Shown here: piece by piece, positions 51,280 to 60,398 of the stretch | Layout: every line of letters begins with the position of its first letter | Position numbering within the stretch: the stretch's first letter is position 1 | Assembly: GCF_018129965.1 (NCBI RefSeq) | Contig: NZ_JAFCKW010000007.1 | Coordinates: 62,001 to 126,000, forward strand | DNA: 64,000 bases | Source of the DNA: Bradyrhizobium diazoefficiens | GTDB lineage: Bacteria; Pseudomonadota; Alphaproteobacteria; Rhizobiales; Xanthobacteraceae | Direction: 5' to 3' | The notes under the pieces: model-generated | The model's database searches: none | What the model saw: the letters and a program-made list of their open reading frames with translations, nothing else | What the model was told of the DNA's origin: nothing | Program-made: the position numbers and the translations under genes

Positions 51280-51366
51280 ATCTCGAATAAGTCTCTTTTA
51301 CCTTGTTGAAGGCTACTCTTCCGGCGCCGGTTTGACTGGCCTCCCACGACGGAACTCGCGCACGCA

Positions 51367-51651
51367 ATGCCCAAGCCTTTCCCACTCCTTTTGATTCTTG
51401 CAGCTCTCTCGGTGGGGCTGTCCGGCTGCGGCACCGTCAACGAAAGACTGTCGGCCGGCATGGGCGACTACGTCCCGCAATGGGCCGGCGGCCTGCCGGC
51501 GGACGCTCCGCCCCGCGCGGGCACGCCGCAATACGACGCCTACATGAAAGAGCGTGAGCGCAAGCGCCTGATGCCGGCAGCCGAACGCGAGAAGGAAGAG
51601 CAGGCCGAAAAGGGCGCGACTGGGTCGACGTCCGGCGGCGCGATACGCTGA
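51367..51651 (+). CDS. Small lipoprotein
   Basis: A protein of 94 aa. Signal peptide with lipobox LSGC (Cys at residue 20), then a short Ala/Pro/Glu-rich mature part ending in a highly charged helix (YMKERERKRLMPAAEREKEE). It would be lipid-anchored in the periplasm; no family function is recognised. It is followed by a palindromic repeat and the convergent purU. Confidence 0.82.
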   Translation: MPKPFPLLLILAALSVGLSGCGTVNERLSAGMGDYVPQWAGGLPADAPPRAGTPQYDAYMKERERKRLMPAAEREKEEQAEKGATGSTSGGAIR

Positions 51652-51661
51652 AATACACGCC

Positions 51662-51739
51662 GTCATTCCGGGGCGCCTCGCAGAGGCGAAACCGGAATCT
51701 CGAGGTTCCGGATTCGCGCGTCGCGCGCTCCGGAACGAC
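51662..51739. repeat. Palindromic intergenic repeat between the lipoprotein gene and purU
   Basis: A 78-bp sequence beginning GTCATTCCGGGG and ending GCGCTCCGGAACGAC, with internal inverted pieces (CCGGAAT / TCCGG). It belongs to the same general class as the repeats at 44893 and 49536 and could serve as a bidirectional mRNA end between convergent genes. Confidence 0.7.
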
Positions 51740-51745
51740 TGATGA

Positions 51746-52609
51746 TCAATCCACGAACACCACGGTCTTGCGGCCGTTGAGGATGACGCGATCGTCCAGG
51801 TGATAGCGGATCGCGCGGGCGAGCACGCGGCGCTCGATGTCGCGGCCCTTGCGCACGAGATCCTCGGGCGTATCGCGATGGCTGATGCGCTCGACGTCCT
51901 GGTCGACGATCGGGCCTTCGTCGAGATCGCGCGTGACGTAATGCGCGGTGGCGCCGATCAGCTTGACGCCGCGCTCATGGGCCTGGTGATAGGGCTTGGC
52001 GCCCTTGAAGCCGGGCAGAAACGAGTGGTGGATGTTGATGCAGCGGCCCGAGAGCTTTGCTGACAGATCGTCGGACAGGATCTGCATGTAGCGGGCGAGC
52101 ACGACGAGATCCGTCCCGGTCTTGGCGACGAGGTCGAGAATCTGCCCCTCCTGCTCGCGCTTGGTCTCCTTGGTGACAGGCAGATAGTGGAACGGGATCC
52201 CGCCGAAATCGAGCCCGCCATAGACCTCGCGCGGATGGTTGGAGACGATCGCGGTCGGAACCATCGCCAGCTCACCGGTGCGCCAGCGATAGAGGATGTC
52301 GACCAGGCAATGGTCGGACTTCGACACCAGCAGCATCACCTTGCGGTGCGCGGCGCGGTCGCGCATCTGCCAATCCATGCCGAAGCGCTCGGCGATCGCG
52401 GCAAAGCCGGTCTGCAGCGCGGACAGTTCCACGGCAAGGTCGGCCGCGGCGAACACCACCCGCATGAAGAACTTGTTGGTCTCGGTGTCGTCGAACTGCT
52501 GGGCGTCGAGGATGTTCTGTCCGGAATTCGCCAGGAAGGTCGACACCGCAGACACGATGCCGGGGCGATCCGGGCAGGACAGGGTCAGCACATATTGATG
52601 ATCGGGCAT
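51746..52609 (-). CDS. purU: Formyltetrahydrofolate deformylase
   Basis: A protein of 287 aa. The N-terminal ACT domain ([18 protein letters not shown]) and the C-terminal formyltransferase-fold domain ([17 protein letters not shown] with the catalytic His; [19 protein letters not shown] with the Asp) are the PurU arrangement. It hydrolyses 10-formyl-THF to formate and THF, balancing one-carbon pools. Start: ATG at 52609 ([10 protein letters not shown]); a longer frame to 52648 adds 13 residues. Divergent from hemD. Confidence 0.93.
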   Translation of the reverse strand: MPDHQYVLTLSCPDRPGIVSAVSTFLANSGQNILDAQQFDDTETNKFFMRVVFAAADLAVELSALQTGFAAIAERFGMDWQMRDRAAHRKVMLLVSKSDHCLVDILYRWRTGELAMVPTAIVSNHPREVYGGLDFGGIPFHYLPVTKETKREQEGQILDLVAKTGTDLVVLARYMQILSDDLSAKLSGRCINIHHSFLPGFKGAKPYHQAHERGVKLIGATAHYVTRDLDEGPIVDQDVERISHRDTPEDLVRKGRDIERRVLARAIRYHLDDRVILNGRKTVVFVD

Positions 52610-52765
52610 GGTCTTTGAAGAACTGGCTCTTGATGACGGTTTGTGCAAGGACGCGGGACGCGACGCGATTTGGTCCCTGCTCTAGCACCGACGCCGGCCT
52701 TGCGCCAATCCCGACGCCGGAGTCAGGATGAACGGAGCCTTGCGATTGACTGACCGGAGACGCCC

Positions 52766-53608
52766 ATGGCCGACCGTTTGAACGGCACCCGCATCCTGAT
52801 CCTGGAAACGCGCGAGGAAGCCCAGTTTTCCAGGCTGCTGGCCGAACAGGGCGCCGATGTCGTGCAATGCCCGATGTTCACCATCCACGACGCGCCGGAC
52901 CCCGCCCCGATCGAGGCCTGGATCCGCCGCGCCATCGACAAGCCGTTCGACGACCTCGTGCTGATGACCGGCGAAGGCCTGCGGCGGATCATGAAGCTCG
53001 CCGTCGCCCGCGGGCTCGACCAAGCGTTCGTGGCGGCGCTTGCCAAATCGCGAACATTCACCCGCGGGCCGAAGCCCGGCAAGGCGCTGCGCGAGATCGG
53101 CCTCGAGGCGCAGCAAACCACCGAGAAGCCGACCACCGAGGGCGTGATCGAGATGCTCGGCAAGCTCGACCTGAAGGGACGGCGCATCGGCCTGCAGCTC
53201 TATCCGGACAAGGATCACGGCCCGCTGACTGCTGCGCTCGCCGCGCAGGGCGCCGATGTCGACAGCGTGCTGCCCTATGTCTACGATTCCAAGGCCGCCG
53301 ACGCCAACATCATCACCGCCATCGACGAGATGGCAGAGGGGCGCATCGACTCCATCGCGCTGACCAATCTCGGCCAGGTCCGCCGGCTGATCGAGGCCGC
53401 CAAGGCGCATGGCAGCGAGGCGAAGCTGCGCGCAGGTCTGGAGCGGACGCTGATCGCTTCGGTCGGACCGGCCGTGTCGGGCGAGCTTGCCGCGCATGGC
53501 TTGCGCACCGACGTCTCGCCGGCGGATGACGCCTATTTCATGCGTCCGCTGATCTCGGCCATGGCCGCGGCGCTGGCGGCGCGCAAGCCGAGAACCATTG
53601 CGAGCTAA
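52766..53608 (+). CDS. Uroporphyrinogen-III synthase family protein
   Basis: A two-lobed HemD-fold protein of 280 aa. RILILETREEAQFSRLLAEQGADVV opens lobe 1; GRRIGLQLYPDKDHGPLTAALAAQGADVDSVLPYVY opens lobe 2, and TLIASVGPAVSGELAAHGL is the conserved closing block. It would close the linear tetrapyrrole hydroxymethylbilane. The usual hemD neighbours (hemC, tsaD) are absent, so this may be a second, stand-alone HemD-like protein in the genome. Confidence 0.88.
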   Translation: MADRLNGTRILILETREEAQFSRLLAEQGADVVQCPMFTIHDAPDPAPIEAWIRRAIDKPFDDLVLMTGEGLRRIMKLAVARGLDQAFVAALAKSRTFTRGPKPGKALREIGLEAQQTTEKPTTEGVIEMLGKLDLKGRRIGLQLYPDKDHGPLTAALAAQGADVDSVLPYVYDSKAADANIITAIDEMAEGRIDSIALTNLGQVRRLIEAAKAHGSEAKLRAGLERTLIASVGPAVSGELAAHGLRTDVSPADDAYFMRPLISAMAAALAARKPRTIAS

Positions 53609-53730
53609 GAGCCGAGCGCAAGGGCGGCCTGCGGCAGCTCCAATTGACACGAGCACCGCCGGCGATAGTTTGCCGACGGTCACAAGAAACACCAAGGGCA
53701 AGGAATCGCCGTGATACGAGTCATCGCGCT

Positions 53731-54993
53731 GTGAACACAGCCGCACGGCCTTCGGCGCTCGCGCCATTCCGCATCCGCAACTACCGTTTCCAGTGGCCGT
53801 CCGACCTGCTCACCTCCTGGGCGTTCGAGATCGAGACGCTGGTGCTCGGCTGGTACATCCTGGTCGAGACCGGCTCCGTACTGCTGCTCACCGTGCTGGG
53901 GTCGCTTCAGTATGTCGGGACCCTCGTCGCACCGGTGCTCGGCATGGTCGGCGACCGTATCGGTCATCGCGATCTCCTGGTCGTGCTGCGCCTCACCTAT
54001 ACGGTGCTCGCCTCGACCATCATGGTCATGGCGCTGACGGGCCATCTCGGGCCGCTCAAGGTCATGATCATCGTGACGATCATGGGCCTGATCCGCTCCT
54101 CCGATCTCGGCCTTCGCAGCGCATTGCTCGCCGGCATCATGCCGGCCGAGCTGCTGGTCGGCGCGATCAGCCTGTCACGCACGACCCAGGACAGCGCCCG
54201 TATTGCGGGAGCGCTGACCGGCGCCGGGCTGTTTGCCGTGCTCGGCATTGGACTGGTCTATGCGGCGGTCGCCTGCCTCTATCTGCTCGCTGCGATTCTG
54301 ATGGTCTGCCTGACCCGGCCGAAAAAGACCGTCACGACCAGCGATCTGCCGGCGAACAGCCATGCGGTCTCGCGATTGCTGGAAGAGCTCAAGGAAGGGA
54401 TGGTCTACGCCTGGAATGGCCCGGGCATGGGCGCCGCGCTGTCGGTCGCCTTTCTGGCCAATCTCACCGCGTTTCCCTTCACCAGCGGACTATTGCCCTA
54501 CATCGCGCGCGACATCTTTCACACCGACCAGACCGGCCTTGGCTATCTCTCGGCCAGCTTCGCCGTCGGCTCGCTGATCGGCTCCATCACGCTCAGCCTG
54601 GTCGGCGGACTGCGCATTGCCCGGCTGCTGATCGGCGCGACGCTGGCCTGGTACGCCATGCTGCTGGTGTTCGTCGAGATCAGGACCATACCGGTGGCGA
54701 TGGCCTGCCTCGTGCTCGCCGGCATCGCCCAGAGCATGTCGATGATCTCGGCGGCCGTGATCCTGATGAAGACGGCCAGCCCACATCTGCGCGGCCGCGT
54801 CATGGGCGTACGCATGATGGTCATCTACGGCCTGCCGCCCGGCTTGCTTGCGGCCGGCAGCCTGATCGACCTCATCGGCTATTCCGCGACGGGCTCTCTC
54901 TATGCCGCCGCGGGTTTCATCGCGATGCTGGCGATCGCGATCCGCTGGCGCGCGGACCTGTGGCCGGTGCATGCGCCTGCCAATGCGCGGTAG
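53731..54993 (+). CDS. MFS transporter
   Basis: A protein of 420 aa with about 11-12 membrane helices and the MFS loop GMVGDRIGHRDLLV between helices 2 and 3. The character is that of the enterobactin-exporter-like MFS_3 group; the cargo is unknown. Start: GTG at 53731 leads straight into APFRIRNYRFQWPSDL, the usual opening of this group. An ATG at 53644 in the same frame would add 29 Arg/Pro-rich residues and is less likely, so the start is moderately uncertain. Confidence 0.87.
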   Translation: MNTAARPSALAPFRIRNYRFQWPSDLLTSWAFEIETLVLGWYILVETGSVLLLTVLGSLQYVGTLVAPVLGMVGDRIGHRDLLVVLRLTYTVLASTIMVMALTGHLGPLKVMIIVTIMGLIRSSDLGLRSALLAGIMPAELLVGAISLSRTTQDSARIAGALTGAGLFAVLGIGLVYAAVACLYLLAAILMVCLTRPKKTVTTSDLPANSHAVSRLLEELKEGMVYAWNGPGMGAALSVAFLANLTAFPFTSGLLPYIARDIFHTDQTGLGYLSASFAVGSLIGSITLSLVGGLRIARLLIGATLAWYAMLLVFVEIRTIPVAMACLVLAGIAQSMSMISAAVILMKTASPHLRGRVMGVRMMVIYGLPPGLLAAGSLIDLIGYSATGSLYAAAGFIAMLAIAIRWRADLWPVHAPANAR

Positions 54994-55096
54994 GGCGTGT
55001 AGCAACCATTAAGACGGGACGATCTCGGCGATGCCCTCCGCGCTTGCGGAGCTGAAACCACCGACAGCCACTTGCTGATCCGACCTGCCTTGCCTC

Positions 55097-55369
55097 TCAC
55101 CGGAGCGGCGGCGGGAATGGAGGCGGCGGCGGCGGATAAGGCGGCGGCGGGTATGGCGGCGGCGGATACGGGGGCGGAGGCGGCAGCGGACGACGCCACT
55201 GTCGACGCGGCGGAGGTGGTAGCGGTCGCCGCATGCCCGGCGGAGGAGGAGGCGGTCCGGGTGGAGGCGGAGGAAAAGGCTGCGCCTCGGCACCAGCCTG
55301 GCTCATGACGAGAGTTGCCGCGCCGGCAAGAAGCGCAAAGACTCCTCGTCGCGTGAAACGTTCCACCAT
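55097..55369 (-). CDS. Proline-rich exported protein
   Basis: A protein of 90 aa. Residues 1-28 are an export signal with a twin-Arg (FTRRGVFALLAG) that resembles Tat signals, ending AGAEA. The mature part is almost entirely Pro-rich, including three PYPPP repeats near the end. Such proteins may form an extended spacer in the periplasm or cell wall region. Start: ATG at 55369; the frame upstream to 55432 is possible but lacks signal character. Confidence 0.72.
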   Translation of the reverse strand: MVERFTRRGVFALLAGAATLVMSQAGAEAQPFPPPPPGPPPPPPGMRRPLPPPPRRQWRRPLPPPPPYPPPPYPPPPYPPPPPPFPPPLR

Positions 55370-55495
55370 TCTGTTGGGCTCCTCATTGCCTCGCGACACG
55401 ACTTGCGCGATTTGCAATGTAAGCACGCCCATCGTAAGCGGACATTTCTGCTTGATGCCCGATTGTAACGCAGCGCTGGCGGACGCCCGTAGATC

Positions 55496-56170
55496 CTAGT
55501 CCCCATACCCGCGCAGCTTCTCGACATCGAGGATGGTGACGCCGCCATATTCCAGCCGCAGCAGGCCTTCCTTCTCCAGCCGGTTGAGCGCCCGGTTGGC
55601 GTTCTGGCGGGACATGCCGGAGAGCGCGCCGATCTCCTCCTGGGTGATCTCCAGATGCGCGGTCGACTCGGGATAGAGGATCGGGTTGAACAGCGACGCG
55701 ATGCTGCGGGCGAGGCGTGCGGTGGCATCGAGCGTGCGGTTGACCTCGAGCATGCCGATGAACTGGCCAAGCCGCTCGTTGAGCTGTCGCACCAGGAAGC
55801 GGTTGAAGCCGACGCTGTTCTCGAACAGCCACATGAAGGCGCTGCGCTCCATCAGCGCGACGCGGCTATTCCGCAGCGCGACCACGTCGTAGCGGCGCGG
55901 CTCGTTCTTCAGCACGCTGCCCTCGCCGAACCAGGCCCCCGCCGTGAGACCGGCAAGGCTGGTCTCCTTGCCGTCGCGCGAGACGCCGCCCATGCGGGCG
56001 AGGCCGAAGACCATGCCGGCCCAATAGTCGAACGTGTCGCCGCGCATGAACACGGTCTCTCCGGTGCCATAGGACCGCTCCGTGATGCCCGCGCGAGCGA
56101 CCTCGATCTCGGCCTGCGTCAGCTCACGCGACCAGGCGGCGACGCGCTTCAGTTGATCTTCTGAAATCAT
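55496..56170 (-). CDS. Crp/Fnr family transcriptional regulator
   Basis: A protein of 224 aa. A cyclic-nucleotide-binding fold spans about 30-120 (GETVFMRGDTFDYW, GAWFGEGSVL), then a dimer helix, then an HTH with recognition helix around 185-195 (TQEEIGALSGMSRQNANRALNRL). No Cys cluster for a Fe-S site is present, so it is not FNR-like in sensing. Its 5' region contains three tandem 15-bp repeats. It is divergent from the second liv operon (start 366 bp away), which it might control. Confidence 0.9.
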   Translation of the reverse strand: MISEDQLKRVAAWSRELTQAEIEVARAGITERSYGTGETVFMRGDTFDYWAGMVFGLARMGGVSRDGKETSLAGLTAGAWFGEGSVLKNEPRRYDVVALRNSRVALMERSAFMWLFENSVGFNRFLVRQLNERLGQFIGMLEVNRTLDATARLARSIASLFNPILYPESTAHLEITQEEIGALSGMSRQNANRALNRLEKEGLLRLEYGGVTILDVEKLRGYGD

Positions 56171-56535
56171 GATCCCGAAGCCAGACGCACCGTTTCGTCA
56201 CCCAAGGTTTCGTCACCCAAGCTTTCATCACCCAAGTCTTCTGCTGCACCGCAACACGATCATCTCGACGCCTCCCGACGAAAGACTAGGTCCGTAGAAA
56301 TCCGCAAACTTTCTCGCAGAATTGTCAGCCGGGAGACATTCCAAAATAGCGCTTTCCCCTATTGAGGGCCACCTTGGGCGATGCGGCTTTTCATCCCGAA
56401 CAGGAATGAAAGCGGTACGGCTCCGGTAGAGACCATCTGCTGCATGGCCTCGCCGGCATAGCCGTACTAGGGTTGCCCGGCAGGAACCGACGAAGAGCGC
56501 CTCTGAACGCGCCATCACCGGGAGGGATTTGTTTG
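56171..56535. other. Intergenic region between the Crp-like gene and the second liv operon
   Basis: 365 bp that should contain divergent promoters. The main structure is a triple tandem repeat at 56193-56237. No gene is seen. Confidence 0.6.
56193..56237. repeat. Three tandem 15-bp repeats
   Basis: Unit TTTCGTCACCCAAGN, copies at 56193, 56208 and 56223. The third has one change (TTTCATCACCCAAG). They lie 22 bp upstream of the Crp-like ATG. In the reading frame of that gene they contain stop codons, so they are not coding there. Confidence 0.9.
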
Positions 56536-57357
56536 GTGGCTACCAGTCTTGAAGTGCGCGGCGTGTCCTTGCGATTCGGCGGCGTCCGGGCGCTGACCGA
56601 TGTCAGCTTCGCGATCAGGGACGGCGAGCTGTTCTCGATCATCGGCCCCAACGGGGCCGGCAAGACCTCGATCGTGAACTGCATTTCCGGCCGCTACAAG
56701 CCCACCGAGGGCCAGCTCTTCTACGGTGGACGCGATATCACCGGCCTGACGCCGAACGCACGCCCCTCGCTCGGCATCGGCCGCACCTTCCAGAACCTCG
56801 CGCTGTTCCATCATATGAGCGTGCTCGACAACATCATGGTCGGCCGCCATCACCTCTTGAAGAACAATTTCCTCACGGGCTCGCTGTACTGGCTCACCGG
56901 TGCGCGCAAGGAAGAACTCGAACATCGCCGCAAGGTCGAGGAGATCATCGACTTCCTCGACCTGCAGTCGGTGCGCAAGGCGCCCGCGGGCACCCTCTCC
57001 TACGGCCTGCGCAAGCGCGTTGAGCTTGCCCGCGCCATGGCGCTGGAGCCGCGCCTCATCCTCCTCGACGAGCCGATGGCCGGCATGAACTTCGAGGAGA
57101 AGGAGGACATGGCCCGCTACATCGTCGACCTCAACGAGGAGTTCGGCATGACCGTCGTGATGATCGAGCACGACATGGGCGTGGTGATGGACATCTCCCA
57201 CCGCGTCATGGTGCTGGATTTCGGCCGCAAGATCGCCGAGGGCGATCCGGCCGCGGTGCTCGCCGATCCCCACGTCAAACGCGCCTATCTCGGCGAAGAG
57301 GACGAAGCGCTGGTCGATCCCGACGATGCGCCGCCGGCGCAGGAGAGCGCGGCATGA
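56536..57357 (+). CDS. HAAT-type ABC transporter ATPase (LivG-like)
   Basis: An ATPase of 273 aa. Walker A GPNGAGKTS (37-45), signature-equivalent LSYGLRKRVELARAM, and Walker B LILLDEPMAGM. A charged tail extends past the usual LivG end. Start: GTG at 56536, with AGGGA 8 bp upstream; a TTG at 56533 is one codon earlier and equally possible. First gene of the second liv operon; it overlaps the ligase gene by 4 bp. Confidence 0.92.
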   Translation: MATSLEVRGVSLRFGGVRALTDVSFAIRDGELFSIIGPNGAGKTSIVNCISGRYKPTEGQLFYGGRDITGLTPNARPSLGIGRTFQNLALFHHMSVLDNIMVGRHHLLKNNFLTGSLYWLTGARKEELEHRRKVEEIIDFLDLQSVRKAPAGTLSYGLRKRVELARAMALEPRLILLDEPMAGMNFEEKEDMARYIVDLNEEFGMTVVMIEHDMGVVMDISHRVMVLDFGRKIAEGDPAAVLADPHVKRAYLGEEDEALVDPDDAPPAQESAA

Positions 57358-59285
57358 TAGATTATGCGGGCCGCGTCGCGCAGGCCGACACCTATCCGAA
57401 GATGCTCCGGCTCAATGCGAAAGAGCACGGCAACGAGATCGGGTTGCGCGAGAAGGATCTCGGCCTGTGGCGCCCGTTCACCTGGAACGACTACCAGGAC
57501 CGCGTCCGCGACTTCGCGCTTGGCCTCATCGAGCTCGGTCTCGGCCGCGGCGACGTCATCGGCATCATCGGCGACAACCGGCCGGACTGGGTCGCGGCGG
57601 AAATCGCCACCCATGCGGTCGGCGGCCTCAGTCTCGGGCTCTACCGCGACGTGCTCGACGAGGAGGCCTCGTACCTGCTCAACTATGGCGAAGCCCAACT
57701 CGTCTTCGCCGAGGACGAGGAGCAGGTCGACAAGCTGCTCGTGCTGGCCGAACGGGCGCCGCGACTGAAGCACATCATCTATTCCGACCCGCGCGGGATG
57801 CGGAAATATGACGATCCGCGCCTGATGTCGGCGGAGGCCTTCGCCGAACTCGGCCGCGCCCGCGCCGCGCGCGAGCCGGAGCTCTACGATAAGCTCGTCG
57901 ATGCCACCAAGGGCGAGGATGTCGCGATCCTCTGCACGACCTCGGGCACCACTTCGCATCCTAAACTCGCGATGCTCGCCGCCGGCCGCGTGCTCGGCCA
58001 TTGCGCGACCTATCTCGCCTTCGATCCGAAGGGGCCCGACGACGAATATGTCTCGGTTCTGCCGCTGCCCTGGATCATGGAGCAGGTCTATGTACTCGGC
58101 AAAGGCCTGCTCTGCCGGATGAAGATCAACTTCGTCGAAGAGCCGGAGACGATGATGAACGATCTGCGCGAGATCGCGCCGACATTCGTGCTGTTCGCTC
58201 CGCGCGTCTGGGAATCCATCGCCGCCGACGTCCGCGCCAGGGTGATGGACGCAACGCCCTTCAAGCAACGGCTGTTCGACATCGGCATGAAGGCGGGTCT
58301 GGCCGCGCTCGCACAGGGCACGCGCTCGGGCTTTGCCGACGCCATCCTGTTCCGCGCGCTGCGCGACCGCCTCGGTTTTACCCGCCTGCGCTCGGCCGCG
58401 ACCGGCGGTGCGGCGCTCGGCCCCGATACCTTCAAGTTCTTCCAGGCCATGGGCGTGCCGCTGCGTACGCTCTACGGCCAGACCGAGCTGCTTGGCGCCT
58501 ACACGCTGCATCCCGAGGGCAAGGTCGACCCCGATACGACCGGCGTGCCGATGGCCGACAGCGTCGAGATCCGCATCGACAATGCCGACGTCCACGGCGT
58601 CGGCGAGATCGTGGTGCGGCACCCCAACATGTTCCTGGGCTACTACAAGAACCCGCAGGCCAGCGTCGCCGACCTCAAGGACGGCTGGATGCTGTCCGGC
58701 GATGCCGGCTATTTCAACGCCAACCGGCAGCTCGTCGTCATCGACCGCATCAAGGATCTCGCCGAGACCTCGCGCGGCGAGCGTTTCTCGCCGCAGTTCA
58801 TCGAGAACAAGCTGAAATTCTCGCCCTACATCGCCGAAGCCGTGGTGCTGGGTGCCGGCCGCGACGCGCTCGCGGCCATGATCTGCATCCGCTATTCCAT
58901 CATCTCGAAATGGGCGGAGAAGAACCGCCTGTCGTTCACGACCTACAGCGACCTCGCCTCGCGGCCGGAGGTCTACGAGCTGCTTCGCAAGGAGGTCGAG
59001 ACCGTCAACGCGACGCTGCCGTCGGCCCAGCGCATCTCCCGCTTCCTGCTGCTCTACAAGGAACTCGATGCCGACGACGGCGAGCTCACCCGCACCCGAA
59101 AGGTACGCCGCAGCGTCATCAACGAGAAATACGAAGGCATCATCGACGCGATCTACCGCGGCGATACCGCCATCCCCGTCGACACCGTGATCCGCTTCCA
59201 GGACGGCACCACACAGCGCGTGCGCACGACGCTGCGCGTGGTGCATTTGGGTGGGCATGGACACATGGCGGAGGCTGCGGAGTGA
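57354..59285 (+). CDS. AMP-binding long-chain acyl-CoA ligase (FadD-like)
   Basis: An adenylate-forming enzyme of 643 aa. Motifs: TTSGTTSHPK near residue 198 (the P-loop with His in place of the usual Gly), YGQTELLGAYT near 378, and GWMLSGDAGYF near 443, then VVIDRIKDLAE. It resembles the long-chain acyl-CoA synthetases FadD15/ACSL. It is coupled by a 4-bp overlap to the LivG-like gene, so the second liv system may import a carboxylic acid that is activated to its CoA ester on entry. A MITE-like repeat follows. Confidence 0.93.
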   Translation: MIDYAGRVAQADTYPKMLRLNAKEHGNEIGLREKDLGLWRPFTWNDYQDRVRDFALGLIELGLGRGDVIGIIGDNRPDWVAAEIATHAVGGLSLGLYRDVLDEEASYLLNYGEAQLVFAEDEEQVDKLLVLAERAPRLKHIIYSDPRGMRKYDDPRLMSAEAFAELGRARAAREPELYDKLVDATKGEDVAILCTTSGTTSHPKLAMLAAGRVLGHCATYLAFDPKGPDDEYVSVLPLPWIMEQVYVLGKGLLCRMKINFVEEPETMMNDLREIAPTFVLFAPRVWESIAADVRARVMDATPFKQRLFDIGMKAGLAALAQGTRSGFADAILFRALRDRLGFTRLRSAATGGAALGPDTFKFFQAMGVPLRTLYGQTELLGAYTLHPEGKVDPDTTGVPMADSVEIRIDNADVHGVGEIVVRHPNMFLGYYKNPQASVADLKDGWMLSGDAGYFNANRQLVVIDRIKDLAETSRGERFSPQFIENKLKFSPYIAEAVVLGAGRDALAAMICIRYSIISKWAEKNRLSFTTYSDLASRPEVYELLRKEVETVNATLPSAQRISRFLLLYKELDADDGELTRTRKVRRSVINEKYEGIIDAIYRGDTAIPVDTVIRFQDGTTQRVRTTLRVVHLGGHGHMAEAAE

Positions 59286-59320
59286 CTTTGCTTCAGCAGA
59301 GAGCGCCGCGAGTCGATGCG

Positions 59321-59466
59321 CCCTCTCCCCTTGTGGGAGAGGGCATCTCCGCCATCGACCACACCCTCACTCGGGTGAGGGGTCCTCTCTCCGCACCATT
59401 ACTGCCGAGACAACCCCTCACCCGTCTTCGCTTCGCGAAGCCACCCTCTCCCACAAGGGGAGAGGG
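59321..59466. repeat. MITE-like intergenic repeat, copy 2
   Basis: A 146-bp element with perfect 23-bp terminal inverted repeats (59321-59343 and 59444-59466), each internally palindromic as CCCTCTCCC...GGGAGAGGG. An inner pair GGGTGAGGGG / CCCCTCACCC is shared with copy 1 at 11104-11253. It lies in the 217-bp gap between the ligase and the LivH-like gene, inside the operon. Confidence 0.9.
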
Positions 59467-59502
59467 GAAGAGCGCGCCTGATTTTTCAGCGAGCATCACT
59501 TC

Positions 59503-60396
59503 ATGAACAACGCCTTCCTCATCCAGCTCCTGGTCAACGGCCTCGTGGTCGGCACGCTCTATGGCGTGGTCGCGATGTCGTTCGTGCTGATCTACAAGGC
59601 GACGCAGGTCGTCAATTTCGCGCAAGGTGAATTGCTGCTGGTCGGCGCCTGGGTGTGCTGGGCGCTGCTTGCGAAATACCAGGTGCCGTTCTGGATCGGC
59701 ATGCCGATGACGCTGGTGTTCATGTTCGTGTTCGGCATCGCGATCCAGGTCCTCATTCTGCGGCCGATGATCGGCGAACCCATCATCTCCGTGATCATGG
59801 TGACGATCGGCCTCTCCACCGTGCTGCAGGCCACGCTGAAATGGATGTTCGGCGTCAACCCGCAGCCGTTCCCCCGCGTGTTCGAGAGCCAGTCGGTCAG
59901 CCTGTTCGGGCTCCAGATCCAGACCGTCTATGTCATGAGCCTCGTGGTCTCGATCGCGATGATGATCGGCATGGCCTGGTTCTTCCGGGCCTCGAAATAC
60001 GGCCTTGCGATGCGCGCCACCGCGTTCAACCAGCAGGTGGCGCAGTCGCTCGGCATTTCCGTCAAGAGCGTGTTCGCAATGGCCTGGGCGATCTCGGCAA
60101 CGGTGTCTGCGGTTGCAGGCGTTGTCGTCGCCGTCGTGAACGGCGTGTCGTCGGGCCTTGCCGCCTACGGCATCAAGGTGTTTCCGGCCGCCATCCTCGG
60201 CGGGCTCGACTCCGTAGGCGGCGCCGTGCTCGGCGGCATCATCATCGGCCTGCTCGAGAACATCGCGCAATATGTCGACAGCGAGTATCTGCACTGGGGC
60301 AATCTCTACGAGATCGCGCCGTTCTACGTCCTCATCATCGTGCTGATGATCAAGCCTTACGGCCTGTTCGGCACCCACGACATCGAGCGGATCTGA
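59503..60396 (+). CDS. HAAT-type ABC transporter permease (LivH-like)
   Basis: A permease of 297 aa with about 8 membrane helices. LIYKATQVVNFAQGELLLVGAW and the coupling segment GLAMRATAFNQQVAQSLGISV are characteristic, as is the closing ILGGLDSVGGAVLGGIIIG. The LivM-like gene begins 2 bp after its stop. Confidence 0.93.
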   Translation: MNNAFLIQLLVNGLVVGTLYGVVAMSFVLIYKATQVVNFAQGELLLVGAWVCWALLAKYQVPFWIGMPMTLVFMFVFGIAIQVLILRPMIGEPIISVIMVTIGLSTVLQATLKWMFGVNPQPFPRVFESQSVSLFGLQIQTVYVMSLVVSIAMMIGMAWFFRASKYGLAMRATAFNQQVAQSLGISVKSVFAMAWAISATVSAVAGVVVAVVNGVSSGLAAYGIKVFPAAILGGLDSVGGAVLGGIIIGLLENIAQYVDSEYLHWGNLYEIAPFYVLIIVLMIKPYGLFGTHDIERI

Positions 60397-60398
60397 TC

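Larger units (their letters stand above)
50859..51366. other. Intergenic region between divergent genes with two palindromes
   Basis: 508 bp between the LivK-like start and the lipoprotein start. No gene is seen. G+C falls sharply between 51090 and 51310. Two palindromes (51099-51116 and 51264-51279) are the main structure; promoters for both sides should lie here. Confidence 0.6.

Noticed and set aside
56193..56237. Pentapeptide repeat coding as an N-terminal extension of the Crp-like protein
   Set aside because: Each repeat contains a stop codon in the frame of the gene, so it cannot be part of the protein.
57285..59264. A 659-codon minus-strand frame opposite the acyl-CoA ligase gene
   Set aside because: Antisense shadow; the ligase strand carries all catalytic motifs.
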